NCBI RefSeq assembly: GCF_034190915.1
Contig: NW_026947492.1
Location: 18,443,501 to 18,507,500, forward strand
Reading direction: 5' to 3'
Source: Cavia porcellus
Lineage: Eukaryota > Chordata > Mammalia > Rodentia > Caviidae
Length of the DNA stretch: 64,000 bases
Positions 36,479-48,890 of the stretch are shown piece by piece (the stretch's first letter is position 1; every line of letters starts with the position of its first letter). A program made the position numbers and the translations under genes. The notes below the pieces were generated by a model. That model saw only the letters and a program-made list of their open reading frames with translations. It searched no databases and was not told where the DNA came from.

Positions 36479-37204
36479 TTGTAAAAAATAATAAAAAAAT
36501 AAAGTAATAAGATCCAAAATGTATAATACATATTGTAAAAATGAAAGGGAAGGAAAGTGCTCTAAAAGATATAACTGTATGCTTGTTTAAGTGTAAAGAT
36601 AGATGACCACATTACTAAGTTTTCATTGGATCACTAAACAGAATGGTTTGCACTGTCATTGTTTGATTGCCAACTTTTAATGCTTTGATTTTGTAACAAT
36701 TTCTAAGAGAGCAATACATAATTTATCAACTAGTGATTTCTTAGTGTTAATGTTTTTTGAAATTCTATATTATTTCTACCTTTTTTCCTGCTTTTTCCTT
36801 TTTTTTCTTTTTTCTTTGAATTAAGAGAAATTATGCAAAGACAAATGGGAGAAGTTCCAGTGGCCATACAACAGTGTAATTCACTGAAACTCATACAAAA
36901 TGTTCAAATATGTGAGTTTATAATGATTTATTGGAATTTAATAAGTCACATCAGAGAATAACATGAAAAATAATGAATTTGAAGTGAAAAATGAAAATGA
37001 TACTAGTGCTTTCAATTTATGAACCTACTTAGTTGATAAAATTATACAGAAAAACATAAGCACACATCAAGAATATATAAATATAAGGGGAAATGGTATG
37101 TATGAATAAAATCAATACATTGATGTATATCTTATTATATCCAACTAAAAACATTATTTTATTTATATTCTTTTTAAATTTTATTCAATAAATATAATTC
37201 AAAA

Positions 37205-37445
37205 CAAAATAATAAGAAATCATTTTATTTTGATTGTTTTTGTTCTATTCTGTTTTGTTTCATTTTATTATGTCTGATGATATTGGCAGTTATTTTGAAG
37301 ATAACAATAGGAATTATGGTAGCCATCATTGATTTCCTTTTATCTTGTTTTGAAGTCCTGTGTCACATTCATTGTTTTGTTCTGATTGACTCTATTCTGT
37401 TTTATTTTGCTTGATTTTATTCTCTTCAAAAATAAATTAAATAAA
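37205..37445 (+). repeat. L1 3' UTR fragment
   Basis: 'ttatgtctgatgatattggcag' and 'atttcctttt atcttgttttgaagtcctg' match the L1 3' UTR at 48380-48470. It is at a different site from the similar piece in duplicon A, so it is an independent insertion. Confidence 0.55.
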
Positions 37446-38044
37446 TAAACACAATTCATTTTTCTTTATTGGTACATTTAAAATAACTATATTCTTGTGT
37501 TATAATGGGTAGAAAAAAGAGAAAAAAAGGAAATAAAGATATTCATTCAAAGCTCTATACAAAGAGGGAAAAAATGAATAATGCTACATGTTATGATGCA
37601 ATGATGAAATGCACAGCAGGGTTTAGGATGCCCTTTGGATTGAGAGGGAACAACAGAACAAAAAGGCACAATTCAAATTTAATTAAGTGTCCAAGAAGGA
37701 AAACAGACTGATACAATGGAAAAATTAGGTTAAATGGCAAAGAGCTAGATTTTAAACAAAACATTACAATGTTAGCAAGGGCTTCAATTAACAAAATTCA
37801 GAAATTAGAAAGCTGGATACCAAAGTTCGGGTGAAAAGGATCAGATACTAATTGGGGGATCATCTGATTAACAGAGATCAAACAAAAGCAAGGATACAGC
37901 TTCAAGGACAAGTGTGTAAGACAAAACAATCACCAGAATAATCAATGGCAAGAACCGCGTCATTCAAAAGCCAACAAACAAGTAATAAGGAAATGAAACT
38001 GGCCAAATGAACTGTTTTTAAAAATTAGTAACTGATGGAAGAAT

Positions 38045-38190
38045 TTGAGGCAAACAAGCCTACAATTAACCCTACCTGTACTTTTTGATTCCAGGGTAAA
38101 CTTGAATAAGTCACTTAAGCCAATGAAGACAATATCCCATGCTAATCCTTGTTTACATGAATATTCATTTAGCATACATCAACTGAAATT
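38045..38190 (+). repeat. MIR relic, duplicon B
   Basis: Counterpart of 10150-10340, with 'gggtaaacttgaataagtcactta' fitting the MIR core. Confidence 0.5.
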
Positions 38191-38228
38191 GTAAAACATC
38201 CCAAAGGCCAAAGTACAGAGAAGTCTGA

Positions 38229-38379
38229 AGCTGTGCATGGTGGCACATGCCTATAATCCCAGCCCTCAGGAGGCTGAGGTGGGAGGATCTCTGCAAGTTT
38301 GAGGCAATTCTGGGCTACATAGTGAGTTCAAGGCCTGCCTGAATTATATAGCAACACCCTGTCTCAAAAAAATAAAATG
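38229..38379 (+). mobile_element. B1 SINE
   Basis: 'GCTGTGCATGGTGGCACATGC', 'aatcccagccctcaggaggctgagg' and 'caccctgtctcaaaaa' mark a well-preserved 7SL-derived element. It is absent from the duplicon A counterpart. Confidence 0.9.
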
Positions 38380-38382
38380 TAG

Positions 38383-38492
38383 GGCTGGGGATTTAGCTCA
38401 GCGGCATAAGCGCCTGCCTTGCAAGCAGGCAGTCGTGAGTTCGATCCCTGGTACCAATAAAAACGAAAAAGGAAAAAAAAAAAAAAGAAAAT
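38383..38492 (+). mobile_element. ID-type SINE
   Basis: Nearly consensus body (GGCATAAGCGCCTGCCTTGC), A box and B box intact. It is inserted in the B1 tail, with AAAATGTA flanking it (38373-38380 and about 38490-38497). Confidence 0.92.
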
Positions 38493-38756
38493 GTAGAAAG
38501 AATTTAGAGGGAGGAATAAATAATCATTCTAAGGGATTACTGAGAATAACTATGAACTAAGTCACTGTACTGCTCTCCATTCACTAATATTTCCATGTCA
38601 CTCTTACTACACTTAGTCTAACATCACCATATAATTCATTTATTATTTCAAGATTATTGTCTCTAAATCTCAAATACATTAAAAACTTCACAAAATAAAA
38701 CTGTAAAGTTTGTGATTTTGTTGTGTGATAACACACTTATTACTCACCAGATGTTA

Positions 38757-39775
38757 GGTGTTGTCATAGTCAGGGTTTGCAAGGAAAACAAGACAATACA
38801 GGACACATCATTTATAGTATTATTTTATGATAATCACTCAAAGAGTCAAATATAAAAGAAAGAGTTCAGGAAATCTGTCCAGACACTAAGACCCATCTGA
38901 AGACACAGAGTCCATGACAATGTCCCTCATGAGTCTAACTGAATGCCTACAGCACACAGCAGTGTCTCATGAAAGTCTGTTTCACAGATCTATGCTTAGA
39001 AGGGTAAAGGTTGGTAGTGTGTCTTAGGTACTTTTCACTCTAATTGCTGAAACAAAATACCCAATGCCCAACATGAAAGAAGGAAAGGTTTATTTCTTAC
39101 AATTTTGGAGGCTTCACTCCATACTCAGCTGGCTCCAAGGCAGGGTGGCATGGCAGGACTAGTTCATGGCAGCCACAAACAGCATTGACGAAAACGGGCA
39201 AGAGAGAGAGAGACACTTTCTCCAGCCATTACATGGTATCCTGGCTCCACCCCTGGGAGGGTGAAACACTCACACCACCAATCCAAGTGCTAGACAATGA
39301 ACCAATTACAAACTCTAGATTTGGTTGAGTCCATAATTGCATTAGGCTTGAGAGCCACTGACATGAACCATGACACAGTGGAAGCTAGAAAGTCCATTTC
39401 CATGGGATGCAGAATCTGTGGTAGCAGGCTGAGGGGTCTGTCTTCACAGGAGCCAGGAAGTGATGATCAAAGTAAGGACCAGAGCTTCCCCAAAGTGATC
39501 CACAGCCATTCTCAGGGACAACAAGATCCCAAGCTCCTCAGACGATAAGAATAGCCAAGTTCATATTAGGAAAGAGGCTCAAAAAGCTCCTGTATGAGAA
39601 GCAATGACAACAGGAGAACCAGAATGAACACACATTTACAGTTCTCCTTTTATGTGGGACAATCCTCAGGTGAGCCATTCATTCAGCAGCACACTGATTC
39701 AGTTCAGCTGATGTTACAAGCTGACCACCAGCTGTCAATCCATCACAGGTGTTTTCTAGATACTCCTCAAATCTA
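38757..39775 (-). repeat. Old LTR-like sequence containing a younger LTR
   Basis: The outer parts (38757-39019 and 39376-39775) carry the 'catagtcagggtttgcaaggaaaacaag' signature of an old LTR. The inner LTR is listed separately. Family assignment is uncertain. Confidence 0.35.
39020..39375 (-). mobile_element. MaLR-like solo LTR, antisense
   Basis: It starts TGTCTTAGG and ends ATGACA on the plus strand, with flanks TAGTG and CAGTG (a 5-bp duplication with one mismatch). AATAAA is present on the minus strand at about 39071-39090. It is related to the retroposed element at 22511-22902. Confidence 0.55.
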
Positions 39776-39780
39776 ACTGG

Positions 39781-39860
39781 GCTAAGTGTGGAACTCAATG
39801 GTAGAGTGCTCATCTAGCATATGTGCTGGATTTCACACTCAGCATTGGAAAAACAAAAGA
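39781..39860 (+). mobile_element. Old ID-like SINE
   Basis: 'ctcaatggtagagtgctcatctagcatatgtgctgg' resembles the classical ID body with an A-rich tail. Confidence 0.55.
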
Positions 39861-39869
39861 AGAAGAAAA

Positions 39870-40990
39870 CCCAGAAACTCCCTGGATGAATGGAATGCAA
39901 AGTGGCATCTCTCACCACGTACTAAATTAAAATCAAAATGAATCAAGATCCAAAAACTAAAATAGAAACATTTAATCTGCTGGAAAATAAAACAGGTTAA
40001 ACACTCAAATACATAAGTGTAGGCAAGGATTTTTTTTAACAGAGCTCCAGTTGCACAAGAATGACATAAGAAGTCAACAAATGGAATCATATCAAGTTTA
40101 AAAGTTTCTGCACACCAAAGTAAGTACCAAACAGAGTGAAGAACAGCCTGCAGAACAGAAAAATCATTTTACAATCTACTCCTCAGACAGAGGACTAATA
40201 TCTACCCTATACAAAGAATACAAAAAATTTAGACTTCCCATCAAAAAAAATAAAAGAATCAATCAAAAAATGGGCAAATAAAAATGTCAACACTTTTCAA
40301 ACTAAAAAGGAGCAATAGGTAGATGAAAAAATGTTCAGTGTCTCTGGTTACTAGAGAAATGCAAATTAAAACACTGAGATTCATCTTCCTCCAGAAAAAT
40401 GGCTTTCACAACAAGTCAAACAAGAACAAAAACTGAATCTGTAGGGGAAAATGAACTGTTCCACATTGCTCTGGGACTGGTCACTAGTCCAAGGACTGTG
40501 GGAATTATTATGAAGTTATCTCAAAAGCCTACAATAGAAATAGAAATTGATCGAGCTGTTTATCCTCTAGGTATCTTCTCACTAGACATAACGGCATCAT
40601 AGTATAATAATTCATGCATGCTCATGCTTTAGTAGATGAATGAATAAAGAAATTGTAGCATTTATACGTAAGGGAAGTCTCAGTAGGAACCTCAGGACGA
40701 TACAATTGAAAATCATAGACATGAGCTTAAATATTGCATGATTTCTCTTATATGAAAAATCCAAAGCATAAATCCTTAAAGACCAATATAAAAAAAACAG
40801 ATAATAAAAGAGAGAAAGAGATAGATCCTTTGCAAATGGGAAGGGAACCAAAAGACGGAGGGAGGAAGAAAGGAGAGGAAAGGCAGGGGAAGTAAAAAGA
40901 ATTACAGTATTAAGTACATGTACCAATGCCCCACGATGAATGCAATCATTATGTACTAGGTGTGCACTAATTAGAAAAGCTGTGATTGTT
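39870..40990 (+). repeat. L1 ORF2 C-terminal relic and 3' end
   Basis: From 'tactaaattaaaatcaaaatgaatcaagatcc' to 'gacagaggactaatatctaccc' and the 3' block 'gcatgatttctcttatatg', it parallels L1-A 35560-36470. It has no counterpart in duplicon A and so inserted later. Confidence 0.7.
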
Positions 40991-41649
40991 TTCTTCAAAG
41001 ACACCTTTTATATTCTCTTTCTTAATTAGTTATACCACTTGCCAGCTATTGTATCACACACATCAATAATAAAGTCAAGTTGATTCTGACTTTTAAAGCA
41101 ATGAGGCTAATTATACTAATATCAGTGAACTGAAAATGAAATTACCAACAAGCTAATTAACCATAAAGCAATTCACTTAATACACAATTTGCAAGTATTT
41201 ACTCTTTCTTTCAAAAATTAATTTTTCATTTTAGGTACAGTAATGCATACCTTTAATCCCAGCAATTAGGGATCACTGAGGCAGGAAAATTGTAAATATA
41301 AGGCCAGGTTATGCTACACGATGAGGCTCTCAAAAAGTGATTTTTTATAAGCACTACATGTAGGTTAGAAAATTATAAAATACTGTTAACATAAAAAATA
41401 AAATCACAGGTATATTCTTATTTATATTCAGTTGCAAAATATCTGATTTTGGATCACATTGTATTTTTTGCACTTCATATGATTTCTACCTGTTCAAATG
41501 AGTAAACTTCAATAGTACTTTTCTTAATGATGTCATGATCTCTCTTAAATAGAACTGCTACTGTTCAGTTTGCCAATTCTTAATACTTCAAATCTTATGT
41601 TAAACACTGCTGAAATAAATGTAAATTTTGGAAATTTAATGCCATTTTA
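40991..41649. other. Duplicon B spacer with shared B1
   Basis: 41030-41200 matches 12220-12400. A B1-like SINE at 41233-41342 is the counterpart of 12420-12535. No gene is seen. Confidence 0.55.
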
Positions 41650-42960
41650 AATTTTCTTTTTTCAAAATACATAATACACGTACATGGTATAATTTATAAA
41701 GCACAATGTGATGTCTCTATATAGGTATATGTTCCATAATGATCAAAGCAGGGTAATGAATATATCTATCATCTCCAACATTCACCATTTCTTTATGATG
41801 AGACTATTCAAAATTTTCTCTTCTATTTTGAAGTATGCAATATGTTGTTATTATCATCATTGCGTTAGGCAAAAAGACACCAGAATTTCTTTCTTCTATC
41901 TTCCTGTAACTTCGTACCAACTAAACAAGCTCCCTTTACCCATATTCTCCGTACCTTTCCCACAATCTTTTAACTACCATTCTGTCCTATAAGAATATTT
42001 AATGCTTTCACACATGAGTGAGGTCATACATATTTATTCATTTCTCCCTGTTCACTTGTTTTCTGAAGATAAATTCCTAATGTTCTAAATTTCTGTGTCT
42101 ACTGAGTTTTTAAAAGATATTTCCCCACTTTTTCCATAAAAGGCTCTTTTCAATTAGATTCCTATAGCAATGATAGATGAGCGTAACATTTCCTGTGTCT
42201 TTCCTAATATTTCCTACCAAATCAGTCAACTGGATTCATATCCTGGACATTATTTATTTCACATTTCTTTGGTTATAAGTTGCATTGCATTTCAGGGATT
42301 CATTTTTACGTTTCTTGGCCTTGACCATTTACATGTGGTATGTGAGAACTTATTGAGAGACAAATGAAACATAATAAAATGTACATTATTTATACATACA
42401 GTTCAGTAATTTTTGAAAAGTGCATGTACCCATACAACCACAACTCATTCCAGATATATGGTTTGTTACCCTAAAAAGTTGCTAGTACGATGAATAACCA
42501 CCAACTCTGGTCCTGGACAACTGTTACCTGATTTCAATTATATATATTATTTCTGCCCATGTTCAAATTCCATAAAATTGTTCTCCAGTCTTACACATTT
42601 GTGTCAAATTTCCTTCCCTCAGCATAAAGTAAAGAGCTTCATTTATTTGTTTGACTGTAGAGAAAAGAATTTTATTGCTGAGCCTTATTGCTGACAGGGA
42701 TAAATTCACTAGTTCGATGAAATATGAATTGCTCCTGAGATATGCCTAGCATCAATTCAGTTGCTGTGACCATTAACACACAAGTATTTTGGTGGACATA
42801 TTTTTCCATCCTGCTTTAGTAAATACCTAGAAGTGGAATTTCTACATTGCAAGAAATGTGTAATTTTAATTTTAATTTTACATAAATCTACTAAAGTCTT
42901 TTACAATATGCTTATACCATTTTAAACATTTACCAGCAATAAATGAGGGATCCAGGAGCT
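41650..42960 (-). repeat. Ancient L1M relic, antisense, duplicon B
   Basis: Counterpart of 12870-13793 plus 17397-17620. It runs on to 'ggtggacatatttttccatcctg' and 'taaatacctagaagtggaatttctac'. It lacks the HAL1-like insertion, so that element arrived after the duplication. Confidence 0.65.
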
Positions 42961-43004
42961 CCTGAATTATTATTATCAATATTTTAAGTTTAATCATTCA
43001 GGCT

Positions 43005-43560
43005 ATCTTCAAGAAATCATGCAACAACAAATGCTGGAGGGGCTGTGGTGGAAAACGAACCCTTCTCCATTGTTGCGGGGAGTGCAGACTAGTGCAGCCA
43101 CTGTGGAAATCAGTATGGAGATTCCTCAAAAAGCTGTGATTGGGACCACACTGGGCTTGCAGCTGCAAAAGTGAGCCAAGCCTCCATCCAGGAAACTTTG
43201 CCAAACATGTGACCACAAGAGTGAGCCTGTCTTCCAACCAAGGAAGTACACCTGGCCTGAGAGATCCCTGTGACCCAATAGGACCCTGAACAGGGTATAC
43301 ACAAAAGACAACTGGGAATCGTGGCCTGGAAAAAAGCCTAAAGTAGCAATAAAAATACAAGCAAACAGTTGATTCACATCAGTACCCCTAAGCTACTCAA
43401 AACAGGAAGAAGACAGGACTAAATTTGAAGAATAAATTTAGGTAACTGGCCCCTGCCCTACACTGCACAACCAGTGATTATGGGAATGCCAGCCACATAG
43501 TAGAACCCTGACTAATATGATGCATAGGCAAGACTAGCACGATTGAAAAGACTGAACGAA
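43005..43560 (+). repeat. L1 fragment: ORF2 C-terminus fused to 5' UTR-like sequence
   Basis: 43005-43134 encodes the conserved ORF2 C-terminal segment (NKCWRGCG type, then a [20 protein letters not shown] stretch). At 43135 it turns into sequence resembling the L1-A 5' UTR (about 30730-30880: 'aactggcccctgccctacactg', 'agtagaaccctgac', 'gattgaaaagac'). Confidence 0.55.
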
Positions 43561-43929
43561 GATTCATCAGGTGATAAGTTAGGGGAACCAACATTCTGCT
43601 TAGGGACAAAGATGCACAGAACAGAACCAGAAAAAGAGACGTCAAAAACCAACATGTTTACTGGGGGGAGGAGGACATTGGCTCTTCTTGTCTCCCTGCC
43701 CCTGCACCAGAAGGGGCTGGCATCTGTCTCCCCCCACCGACCTAGCTAGTTTTCACATGGTGCTGACTCACAGAAGTCTTAGCTTCTTGCTATTTGCTCT
43801 CCTGCCCGACAGTCTGTGAATGGCCTATCAAATTACTTCTTATGAAATCTTATTTTACATTTTTCCATAAAATAAAAAATGGAAGAAAAATAAATAAATG
43901 CATCCATTCAGTGACTATAAAATGAATGA
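43561..43929. other. Unassigned sequence
   Basis: A moderately GC-rich stretch (43650-43830) with no recognised feature. Confidence 0.45.
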
Positions 43930-44320
43930 TTACAACAATTTGATTTAAATTTCCCTGATTATTGATGACTATTATTATATATGTTTTCATATATTTATAC
44001 ATATAAACATTGTTCATTTGACAATTTTTTCACATTTTTATGCCTGTCTAGGTCTTTTGTCAGAAACGTATTGAGCTCTCTTCTCCTAGCCACCATGAGG
44101 TGAACAAGCCTCCCCCAGAATGGAAATTTTACCAATATAAAGACTAGTAACCTCAGAACTCAAGATGGCTTTTCATTTATTTATGTCCTCTTAATCTCTT
44201 TTATGAATGTCTTATGGTTTTCAATGTGTGAATCTTTTACCTCTTTGACAAAGTTTGTTCCCAAGTATTTTATTCTTTTAATGTTATTGTAAACAGAGTT
44301 GTTTTCCCAGTACATCCAAC
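43930..44320 (-). repeat. Old L1 ORF2 fragment, antisense
   Basis: 'ttatgtcctcttaatctcttttatgaatgtcttatggtttt' and 'gttcccaagtattttattctttta' are classic antisense LINE ORF2 blocks. Confidence 0.65.
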
Positions 44321-44944
44321 TATGTCTTATGTCTTTAGTGAAGAATTCCTTTTATCAGAAGAATTCCTCCAGGCGCATAAGAAAATATGCTTGGTGGTAT
44401 GTGACAAAAACAAAATGTCTATTATCAACATTGTAGTCTTTTAATTTTTTTAAAGATAAATTAGTAACCTTACCTTCAATCCTTAAGAGGAGGAGCCCAG
44501 GAGATTCACCTCAGACCAAGGGGAAGTAGGCTACCAGAGGGGATGAGGAGTGCAAACACCAGACAGCACAGATCCTGCCCTTCTGGCTCCTGGTCACTCC
44601 CCTCATAAGCCAGTCTTGCACACTGACTCTGCCCACTGCTCAGACTGTCTCTGGGTGACTTCAGCAGGTCTGTGAGTGTAGCCACACCCCCAGACTATGG
44701 ACACACATCTGTGGGGATGGTCTGTTTCCCAGGTATTCCACCAAGTGGCTGAGGATGAGAGATGGAGTCCAGGTACCTGATCTGTGAGCACTGAGCAACA
44801 CTGGGTAACAGCCATGGTAACTAACTTTTGACATTGCCCTAGATAGACTTCTTCATCATCACTGCCTGTGTAGCCAGGGATACAGTCAACCCGGGCCACA
44901 TGGCAGCCAGGGGTTGGGCAGAAAACCTGCAGAGTTAAGAGATA
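44321..44944. other. Unassigned sequence before an L1
   Basis: A GC-richer stretch (44490-44930) carrying a 98-codon minus-strand frame without known domains. It may be diverged L1 5' UTR. Confidence 0.4.
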
Positions 44945-45060
44945 GAAGGTCAGATGTAAGTCCTAGTGCTGTCTTTAAATCTTGGTGAGACTTCAGCTGA
45001 GTCATTTCGCCAGCTGCTGCCTCAGTTTCTCTGTTGGTGAAGGCAGCTTTGTGTCTAGTT
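44945..45060 (+). repeat. MIR relic
   Basis: 'agtcctagtgctgtctttaa' to 'gctgagtcatttcgccagctgctgcctcagtttc' fits the MIR consensus. Confidence 0.55.
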
Positions 45061-45374
45061 GACCAGCTGTTGTCTCAGATCTCAATCAAAACAAATCTTA
45101 GTGGGAAAATCAAGCACCCCAGTCAGTGCAAGCATTTCAGCCACCATGAGGATTCTCTCTTGGGTAGCCAGTGTGAGCCAGGAGAGCCAGCCAACCATAC
45201 TTTGGAGAAACCTCAAGTATCTGGAGAAGCTTTCTTCATACCCCATTACCTCCTGGGCAACCTGGGTTAGGAAAAATTCAAGTTCTTCACCCATTCCCCT
45301 ACATCGTAGATAGATAGTCAGTGTGAGAGGTTTCTGGGACCCCACAGCCTATTCATCTGGAAGAATACAGGAAG

Positions 45375-46180
45375 ATGTCACGAAAAAGGAGCAAAATGTG
45401 ATGTCCGGGCTCCAGCCCAAAGAGAACAAGTCCAGGAGCAGGGACATGGAAGAAAGCAGAAGTCATACACCTGAGATTTCTGGAACGAAGACAACTGAAG
45501 TGAAGAAACTACTTCATGAGGATGTAAAAGAAATCAGATTAGAAATGATATCTCAAGTAAAAGCAGAAATGGCAAACATAATAATAAAAGTGTTACTGAC
45601 TGTATCTAAAGAAGACATAAATTAAATAGGAGACATAAATTAATAGGAAAAAGAAGGAAATTTTCAATGAACATTATAGTGAAGAATTGGAATGCATGAA
45701 ACAGACACAAGAGGTATCAAAGAAATTAAAATTTCCACTGAAAACTGCCAAAACCACTTGAAAGGAACTAAAGATGGACTTTCAGACCATGAAGACATGA
45801 TGGCAGCTAGCAATTGTGAAAAGAAAGATCTTTTTAAAATAATGAAGAATTGGGCCTGGGGATTTAGCTCAGTGACATAAGCACCTGCCTTACAAGCAGG
45901 CAGTCTTGAGTTACATCCCTGATACCGATAAAAAAAAAAGAAAGAAAGAAAGAAAAGAAAAATCAGGAAATAACAATTGGGTGGCTATAACACAACATAA
46001 AGAAAAATAATTTAAGGTTGATAGGTATCATCAAAAAAGCAAGAGTCAACAAAAATGACATAAAGAGACTACTTATAGAGTAGCTGAAAATTTCCCAAGC
46101 AGGGTGAAAAGCCTTTGTGTTCAGATTGAGGATAGAGAACTCCAATTAGCCATAACTGAAATAAATCTACACTCATCAAC
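45375..46180 (+). pseudogene. L1-C ORF1 N-terminal part, broken
   Basis: Frame shifts and stops interrupt a coiled-coil-type coding sequence (KLLHEDVKEIRLEMISQVK, then about 45690-45840). A SINE splits it at 45852. The C-terminal domain is lost by the internal deletion. Confidence 0.65.
45852..45960 (+). mobile_element. ID-type SINE in L1-C ORF1
   Basis: The body 'ggcctggggatttagctcagtgacataagcacc' is followed by a tail of AAAG repeats. It is diverged in the B box (GAGTTACATCC). Confidence 0.8.
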
Positions 46181-47480
46181 ATACCAAATAGATCTAGAGA
46201 AATCACTCCTAAAATTCATCTGGAACCCAAACAGGCCTAGAATAGCAAAGACAGTTCTAAGCAATAAAGTCAAGGCAGGAAGCATCACAATCCCTGACTT
46301 GAAGCAATACTACAAAGCAACCATAGTAAAATCAACATGGTACTAGAATCAAAACAGAGCTGAAGATCAATGGAATAGATTAGAAGATACAACCACAACT
46401 ACAAACACACTCAACCACCTTATCTTTGATAAACGGGCCAAAGAGACTCACTGGAAGAACGACAGTCTCTTTAATAAATGGTGTTGGGAAAAGTGGCTGT
46501 CCATATGCCAAAAACTAATACTAGACCCATGCCTAGTACCATGTACTAAATTAAAATCTAAGTGGATCAAAGATCTGAATATTAAAACAGAAATACTAAA
46601 TCTATTGGAAGACAAATTGGTTAAAAACCTTGAATACATAGGGGTAGATAGATAATTCATAAACAGGAATCAAACCGCACAGGAAATACTTCCCAGAAAC
46701 AATGACTGGGATCACCTCTTATTAAAAAGTTTCTGCATATCACAGAAATCTCCAGGCATAGTGAAAATAAAACCCACAAACTGGGAAAAAATCTTAGTGA
46801 ACTGTCTCTCAGACAAAGGACTTCTCTCTAAAACATATAAAGAATTTAAAAAGTCAGACCCCCAAAATTCAAAGATCCAATCCAAAAATGGGCATTTGAG
46901 ATGAATACATAATTCTAAGATGAAGAAATACAAATGGCAAATAAATATATGAAAAAAATGATCATCATCATTACTCATTAGAAAAATGCAAATTAAAACC
47001 ACACTGAGATTCCATCTCACTCCAGAAAGAATGGCCAGAATCAAGAAAACTACCAACAAATGCTGGAGAGGCTGTGGGGAAAAAGGAATTCTCCTGCACT
47101 GTTCCTGGGAGTGTGGGTTGCACTGGTGCAACCATTGTAGAGGTCAGTTTGGAGATTTCTCAAAAAGCTGGGATTGGAAGTCCCATTTGTTCTAGCTATT
47201 CCACTTCTAGACATGTTCCCAGAAAAATTGAAAACATCATGCCACAGTGATATATGTGCACCCATATTTATAGCAGCACAATTTGTAATAGCCAGATCTT
47301 GTAAACAACCTAAGAGTCTATCAACTGAGGAATGAATAAAAAAAGTTGTGGTATTTTTATACATTGGAGGACTGCTCAGCTATAAAGAAGGATCACATTG
47401 AGATATTTATTAATAAATAGGTGCAGCTTGAGACCATACTCAAAAGTGAAATAAATCAAACTCATATGTATAAACACCGA
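46181..47480 (+). pseudogene. L1-C ORF2 C-terminal part, broken
   Basis: It opens with '[20 protein letters not shown]', runs through the thumb/C-terminal domain, and includes [11 protein letters not shown] at about 47050. It ends with the ILISKINK-type tail. It parallels L1-A 35210-36470. Confidence 0.75.
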
Positions 47481-48890
47481 ATAGTTTCCCTAGTGTAAGA
47501 AATGATATAAATACATAAAAATATGTGGTAACCATGATTCCCCATTATATGGCTTTGAAGCCTTACAAAGTTTTCACTCATTAATTGGAATGGTTTTATT
47601 ATGGTCTATTTTATTTTTTTCTTTGATGATTTGAACATCTATTTTGAAGAAAACAAGACATCATAATAGCTAGTGCTGATTTAATATCATCTTGTTTTGA
47701 CGTCCCATCAAACTGTTGTTTTTCTGTCTCCATTGGTTTTATCGTGTTATATCTGATTGGATTTTATTATATGTGATAGCATAAACAAGAATTTTTATAG
47801 GCAAAGAGATAATATAGAAACAATTATTTATTTTCTGTTAGCTGGTTGTAAATACCCTGTAATGCTTTCATCCTCTTGAATGGTTTCACACTGTCATGAT
47901 ATGTTTGATGCTATAGTATACAAAGTTATACTCAAATACTTCAAGGAAAGAGACACTATGGTAACTACTATTAAGTCAGATTATCTTGTGGTGAAACACT
48001 ATGTTGTTTAAGTTCTGACCTGTATTGTTATGCTGTTATGTCCTCTTTTATCTCAACCTTCTTTTTTAAAATTTATTTTTTTATTATTTTTCAATTAAGT
48101 GGAATAATTTTAAAAAAACTTAACAGTAAGGTTTTTGATTTCCTATTAACTTGATTTGAAAACCTGTATTCTTCTCACCCTCTTCTTTTGACTGATTTTA
48201 CTCTATTCTGCTTTGTTTGATGGTATCAAATTTGAGGGTATAGGCAACTACTTTGAAGGCAATAGGATTCCCTATGATGCCCTTTCTGGTTTGACTATTG
48301 TCTTCTTTTGAAGTCCTGTAATGTCTCCAATGTTTAGGTTTTATTGGTTTTGCTCTGTACTGTTTTGTTCAATTTTATTATACCTGATGATATAGGCAAT
48401 TCTTTTTAAGGTAGCAAGAGGCAGTATGGTAACCATTGTTGATTACCTTGTATTCTGTTTTTACATCATTTACTATGTCCATCCTTTGTTTTGACTAACT
48501 CTGCTTTGTTTTGTCACATTTAGTTTTATTCTCTTCCAAAAACTGTAATAAGAACTGTGGTAGTAATAAAACCAAAATGTATCATTGTTATTGTAAAAAA
48601 GAGAGGAAAAGAAAGTGCTCTAAAGGATACAACTGCAAGTGTGTTTAGGTATGTAAGATAGATGACCATATTACTAAGTTTTTGTTGGATCATTGAATAC
48701 AACTGTTTGCAGTCTCACTATTTGAATGTTCACCTTGTATGCTTTAATTTTGTAATTTGAAACTATTTCTAAGATGACAATATGTAATCTATTAAGTAGT
48801 GAATTATTACTGTTTATATTTGTGAAATTCTGTATTACTTGTACCCTTTTATTGCTTTTTTCTTTCTTTAAATAAAATTTAAAAATAAAA
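47481..48890 (+). repeat. L1-C 3' UTR
   Basis: A long T-rich UTR that serves as the best local reference for the UTR fragments at 1561, 4267, 9640, 13808, 20330, 36480 and 37205. Confidence 0.7.

Larger units (their letters stand above)
30481..36850 (+). mobile_element. Near-complete L1 (L1-A), interrupted twice
   Basis: The order is 5' UTR (about 30481-30914), ORF1 (about 30915-32540), ORF2 (32598 to about 36478) and 3' UTR with T-rich tail (to about 36850). A solo LTR at 31285 splits ORF1 and a SINE at 33441 splits ORF2. Numerous stops and frameshifts make it inactive. It sits at the left edge of duplicon B. Confidence 0.85.
45061..48890 (+). mobile_element. L1 with internal deletion (L1-C)
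   Basis: A 5' UTR-like stretch leads to ORF1 (about 45375-46180). The sequence then jumps at about 46180 into the late RT/C-terminal part of ORF2 (to about 47480), followed by a 1.4-kb 3' UTR ending at a T/A-rich tail near 48890. About 3 kb of ORF1 end, endonuclease and RT is missing. Confidence 0.75.
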
